Part shown: piece by piece, positions 60,914 to 64,000 of the stretch
Numbering within the stretch: position 1 is the stretch's first letter
Layout of the letters: each line of letters begins with the position of its first letter
Assembly: GCA_963713695.1 (NCBI GenBank)
Contig: CAVQMU010000003.1
Coordinates: forward strand, 248,001 to 312,000
Reading direction: 5' to 3'
Source of the DNA: Rhodoblastus sp963713695
GTDB lineage: Bacteria > Pseudomonadota > Alphaproteobacteria > Rhizobiales > Beijerinckiaceae
Length of the DNA stretch: 64,000 nt
The notes under the pieces: generated by a model
The model's database searches: none
What the model saw: only the letters and a program-made list of their open reading frames with translations
What the model was told of the DNA's origin: nothing
Translations under genes and position numbers: made by a program

Positions 60914-61606
60914 ATGAACGAAGCGCCGCCCAGGGAATCGCTCAACGCGGGCCACCGCGAAAGATTGCGCGAGAGATTCCTGCAAGGCGGCGTTTCGGCG
61001 CTCAGCGACTATGAGATGCTCGAGCTGATCCTGTTCCGGGCAATTCCGCGCCGCGACGTCAAGCCGATCGCCAAGGCGCTGATCAAGCGCTTCGGCTCCT
61101 TCGGCGACGTGATCGCCGCGCCCGCCGCAAGGCTCAAGGAAGTCGAGTTCATCGGCGACGCGGCGGTGACCGAGCTCAAGATCGTCGAAGCCGCAGCCCT
61201 GTTCATGGCGAAGCAGTCCTTGACGAAACGCAAGGGTCTCGCCACCTTTGCGCAGGTTCTCGATTATTGCCGCGGCGCCATGGCTCATCTCGAAACCGAG
61301 CAATTTCGCGTCATCTTCCTCGACAAGAAGAACGGCCTGCTCGCCGACGAGGTGCAGGGACGCGGAACAGTGGACCATACGCCAGTCTATCCGCGCGAAG
61401 TCGTCCGCCGGGCGCTGGAGCTGAACGCCAGCGCCGTCATCCTCGTGCACAACCATCCCTCGGGCGACCCCACGCCCTCGACCGCCGACATCAGCATGAC
61501 CCAGAACATAGCCTCGCTCGCCAAGCCGCTGGGCATATCGGTGCACGACCACATCATCATCGGACGCAACGGCCATGCGTCGCTGCGCGCCATGAAACTG
61601 CTCTGA
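60914..61606 (+). CDS. radC: RadC/YeeS family JAB1/MPN-type protein
   Basis: A 230-aa protein. The N-terminal helix-hairpin-helix-like region (DYEMLELILFRAIPRRDVKPIAK) is followed by the MPN domain with the JAMM zinc motif HNHPSGDPTPSTAD. Once linked to DNA repair, RadC's true role is unsettled. It lies 38 bases after map and seven bases before the next gene, so these genes may be one transcript. Confidence 0.92.
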   Translation: MNEAPPRESLNAGHRERLRERFLQGGVSALSDYEMLELILFRAIPRRDVKPIAKALIKRFGSFGDVIAAPAARLKEVEFIGDAAVTELKIVEAAALFMAKQSLTKRKGLATFAQVLDYCRGAMAHLETEQFRVIFLDKKNGLLADEVQGRGTVDHTPVYPREVVRRALELNASAVILVHNHPSGDPTPSTADISMTQNIASLAKPLGISVHDHIIIGRNGHASLRAMKLL

Positions 61607-61613
61607 GGCCAGG

Positions 61614-62382
61614 ATGACGGCAGCCATTGCCTTTAATGCCGTTGTTGACGGCGACAGCAGCGCCCCGGCGCTCCTGCTCGCCCATCCGCTCGGCGCCGAT
61701 CTCGGGATCTGGGACGCGCTCGTCCCGGCCCTGTCCCGAAAATTCCGCGTGATCCGCTTCGACGCGCGCGGCCACGGCGGCTCTCCAAAACCGCCCGGCC
61801 CCTATTCGCTCGAACGACCTCGGGGGCGACGTTCTCGCGCTGATGGACGGTTTTGGCCTTGCGCGGGCGCATTTCCTGGGCATGTCCATGGGCGGCGCCG
61901 TCGGCCAGTGGCTGATGATCCACGCTCCCGCGCGGCTGGAACGGGTCGTGCTGGCCAATACGGCCTCGCATTTTCCCGACGCCGCAGGCTGGAACGGCCG
62001 CATCCGCTCGGCGCGCGAGAACGGCATGACCCTGCTCGCGCCGGCCGTCGCGCAACGCTGGCTGACTCCGGCCTTTTCGGCCGCCCGGCCGGAAATCGCC
62101 GCCAAAATCGTGAAAATGCTCGGGGATTGCGACCCGAACGCCTATGCCGCGGCCTGCGCGGCCTTGCGCGATACGGATTTGCGCGACGCCATCCGCGCCG
62201 CGCCGCCCTGCCCGGCCCTCGTCATCACAGGCGAATCCGACCCTTCGACGCCGCCCGCTCTCGGCGCGGCGCTGGCGAAAAGCCTTGAAAATGCGCGGCT
62301 GGCAAGCCTTCCGGCGGCGCATCTCTCCTGCGTCGAAGCCGAACAGCCTTTTATGAGCGCGGTGATGGAGTTCCTGGCTTAA
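61614..62382 (+). CDS. Alpha/beta hydrolase, 3-oxoadipate enol-lactonase-like, frame break near 61813
   Basis: About 255 aa. The oxyanion region is LLLAHPLGADLGIWDALVPAL, and RFDARGHGGSP follows. The nucleophile Ser is in LGMSMGGAVGQW, the acid Asp is in VITGESDPSTPP, and the catalytic His is in PAAHLSCVE. This pattern is closest to PcaD enol-lactonases of the protocatechuate pathway, but no pca genes are near. An extra A at 61813/61814 breaks the frame; without it the join reads PYSLDDLGGDVLALMDGFG. It starts seven bases after radC and overlaps the convergent HPt gene by four bases. Confidence 0.82.
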
Positions 62383-62801
62383 CTCGCGAGATCGCGGAGC
62401 GCGGCGCGGGCTTCGGCCACGGCCGCGGCCAGCTGGTCGGCGTCGGATGCGCGCAGCACGCCGGCGCGGGCGCAATGTTCATAATTGTCGGCGGCCGCAG
62501 CGACGGCGTGGGCGCCGATGGCGCGGGCCGAGCCTTTCAGCTTGTGCGCGAGGTCGGCTCGCCAATTGCCGGCCGGGACCGCCTCTGCCGAATTTGCCTC
62601 GGCTGCGGCGAGCTTCGCGACGATCTGGCCGGCCTGGCGATCGAATAAAGCCAGAAGCTCCACCTCCAGCGCTCTGTCGCCCATGGTCTGGCGGGCCAGA
62701 TGCACCAGGTCGATCGGACAGGCGTTGGCGCGGCGGTTCCAGGAAATGGACTCGACGGGCGAGGATTCAAAAGCGTCCATGCGAAGCGCTGCGGCGGCCA
62801 T
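62379..62801 (-). CDS. HPt domain protein
   Basis: A 140-aa histidine phosphotransfer protein. The phospho-His is in LAHKLKGSARAIGAHAVA. An N-terminal segment (VHLARQTMGDRALEVELLALFDRQAG) is typical of stand-alone HPt proteins in alphaproteobacteria. It could shuttle phosphate between hybrid kinases (two are in this window) and a receiver. ATG 62801 has AGGAG nine bases upstream. Convergent with the hydrolase gene. Confidence 0.85.
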   Translation of the reverse strand: MAAAALRMDAFESSPVESISWNRRANACPIDLVHLARQTMGDRALEVELLALFDRQAGQIVAKLAAAEANSAEAVPAGNWRADLAHKLKGSARAIGAHAVAAAADNYEHCARAGVLRASDADQLAAAVAEARAALRDLAS

Positions 62802-63165
62802 TACATACTCCTGTCGCGCGACATGATTCTGTTCGGATTCTTCGGTGCGCGGCGCCGTCTGTCGCTTCCGGGCCGGCCTGGGCGTGGCTGCAGGCTTTGC
62901 CTTCCACAACCTTTTAGTGTAGGCACACTAGCCGCCAAGCCCTGACGGAACCCTTATTTCCTGCGGCTTTCGCCAGGATTTTAGTTTTATGGCGAAAACG
63001 GCGTTAACGACGTTGGCAAAAGCCCGGCGGCGCAGGTTTTCATCGCGGCGGCGGAAGCGTAAAGTAAGATTTGGTTAACTGTCGCTAACTCTATGCGGCG
63101 GAGAATTCGCAGGCGCATTCAGTTTTTCGCGCGCCTGCTCCAGGTCAAGTTAAGGGCGATAGGAC
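62802..63165. other. Intergenic region
   Basis: 364 bases between the divergent HPt and coiled-coil genes. It is somewhat AT-richer around 62940-63110, with several GTTAAC-like stretches. I see no gene, RNA or clear operator; it presumably holds the two promoters. Confidence 0.4.
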
Positions 63166-64000
63166 ATGTCGACATCGAGCAAGGCTCAAGATCCCTCGGC
63201 CGCCGCGCTTTCGGCGATCGAGGACGCGCTCAAGCTGCATGTCGAGTCGGAAGGGGCCGACCACGGCGACGAAGCCGTCGAAGCCGCGCCGAAACTCGAA
63301 TTCCACATTCCCGGCGCCCGCTCCGAGCAAAGCGACAACGCGCCGCGCCTGCCTGAAATCGGCAAGAACGAACTGACCCCGCCGTCGCGCGAAGCCGACG
63401 CCGCCCGCGCGCCCTTCACCCCCTCCTCCCGTCCGGCCAACGACGACCGCCCCTCGGTCGGCCAGATCCTGCAAAGCCTGCAGACACGCCCGGACTCCGG
63501 CGCCATGACGGCGGCCATCGTCGCCGCGGCGTCCTGGGCGGGCCTGTGGATCGGCTATGTCATGTTCACACATGGCGCGGCCTTTTCCGGCGCCTTGTTC
63601 AGTCCTGCCGCCGCCGCGTCGATCTTTGCCCTGGTCGGGCCGATCATCTATTTCCTGGCCATGGGATCAGTGGCGCGGCGCGCGCAGGAAATGCGCCATA
63701 CCGCCCGCTCCATGGCGGAAGTCGCGATCCGCCTCGCGGAGCCCGAGACGATCGCCACCGAACAGGTGGTGACCTTGAGCCAGGCCATCCGCCGCGAGGT
63801 CGCCTCCATGGGCGACGGCATCGAGCGAGCGCTGGCGCGCGCCGGCGAACTCGAAACCATGGTGCGCGGCGAAGTCTCCGCGCTTGAGCGCACCTACGGC
63901 GAAAACGAGCGGCGCATCCGGCTGCTGCTCAATGAACTGGCGAGCGAACGCGAATCCATCGTCCGCAACGGCGACCGCATTTCGGCCGCCCTGACCGACG
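63166..64000 (+). CDS. Large coiled-coil membrane protein, partial (runs off the window)
   Basis: Open from ATG 63166 (AGGA just upstream) through the last base, at least 278 aa. The N-terminal 115 residues are acidic, disordered and cytosolic (SSRPANDDRPSVGQILQSLQ). Two membrane helices follow (AAIVAAASWAGLWIGYVMF and AAAASIFALVGPIIYFLAMG), then a long charged coiled coil with regular heptads (ARRAQEMRHTARSMAEVAIR, then NERRIRLLLNELASERESI). Rhizobial proteins of this layout are often over 1000 aa and annotated as hypothetical or kinesin-like; a role in envelope or cell-pole organisation is only inference. Confidence 0.75.
   Translation, partial: MSTSSKAQDPSAAALSAIEDALKLHVESEGADHGDEAVEAAPKLEFHIPGARSEQSDNAPRLPEIGKNELTPPSREADAARAPFTPSSRPANDDRPSVGQILQSLQTRPDSGAMTAAIVAAASWAGLWIGYVMFTHGAAFSGALFSPAAAASIFALVGPIIYFLAMGSVARRAQEMRHTARSMAEVAIRLAEPETIATEQVVTLSQAIRREVASMGDGIERALARAGELETMVRGEVSALERTYGENERRIRLLLNELASERESIVRNGDRISAALTD

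Overview
This window comes from a high-GC (roughly 63-65% by eye) alphaproteobacterium, most likely order Hyphomicrobiales. The basis is the type-2 phasin, the glnB-glnA pair, the HWE-family histidine kinase fused to CheB and CheR, the lone HPt and CheY-like proteins, and an unfinished coiled-coil membrane protein at the right edge. A family such as Beijerinckiaceae or Methylocystaceae would fit, but that is inference. No rRNA, tRNA or CRISPR array was seen.

Layout. 1-3.4 kb: cysteine synthase, a frameshifted hypothetical gene and a phasin. 3.4-8.2 kb: a CheB-CheR-PAS-HWE kinase, a receiver protein and a 3-mercaptopyruvate sulfurtransferase-like gene. 8.4-10.3 kb: glnB-glnA with a strong terminator. 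10.4-12.2 kb: a GGDEF-EAL protein. 12.29-14.58 kb: a complete IS1595-family element with terminal inverted repeats and a perfect 8-bp target duplication. It carries passenger genes: a MerR-HTH/DUF433 antitoxin-like gene, a PIN-like DUF5615 toxin-like gene and a small gene antisense to the transposase end. 14.7-21.4 kb: HerA-like ATPase, small secreted proteins, an MFS transporter and a broken alginate-export porin gene. 21.7-28.0 kb: a 1978-residue hybrid kinase with about eleven PAS domains, facing a receiver gene. 28.2-40.6 kb: parE, cytochrome b561, RhlE-type helicase, CbbY-like phosphatase, AsmA-like giant, BCP peroxiredoxin, M23 peptidase and L,D-transpeptidase. 40.7-44.5 kb: a fatty-acid operon on the minus strand (acyl-CoA synthetase, acyl-CoA dehydrogenase, DUF6489-like). 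44.8-48.0 kb: CHASE hybrid kinase plus receiver. 48.3-51.2 kb: a large two-part repeat protein, probably secreted by type I. 51.2-64 kb: folD, MFS, aldose epimerase, amino-acid ABC ATPase, a ThDP decarboxylase, XapX, GrpB, CinA-N/FkbM, map, radC, hydrolase, HPt and the partial coiled-coil protein.

Two themes stand out. First, signal transduction is dense: three large histidine kinases, three single-domain receivers, one HPt protein and one c-di-GMP enzyme. Second, about fourteen single-base frame breaks interrupt otherwise well-conserved genes, including glnA. They are most simply read as residual indel errors in the assembly, so the affected genes are annotated here over their full reconstructed span. 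The most interesting biology is the transposon with its toxin-antitoxin cargo: the toxin-like reading frame runs through the right inverted repeat and takes its stop codon from the target duplication.
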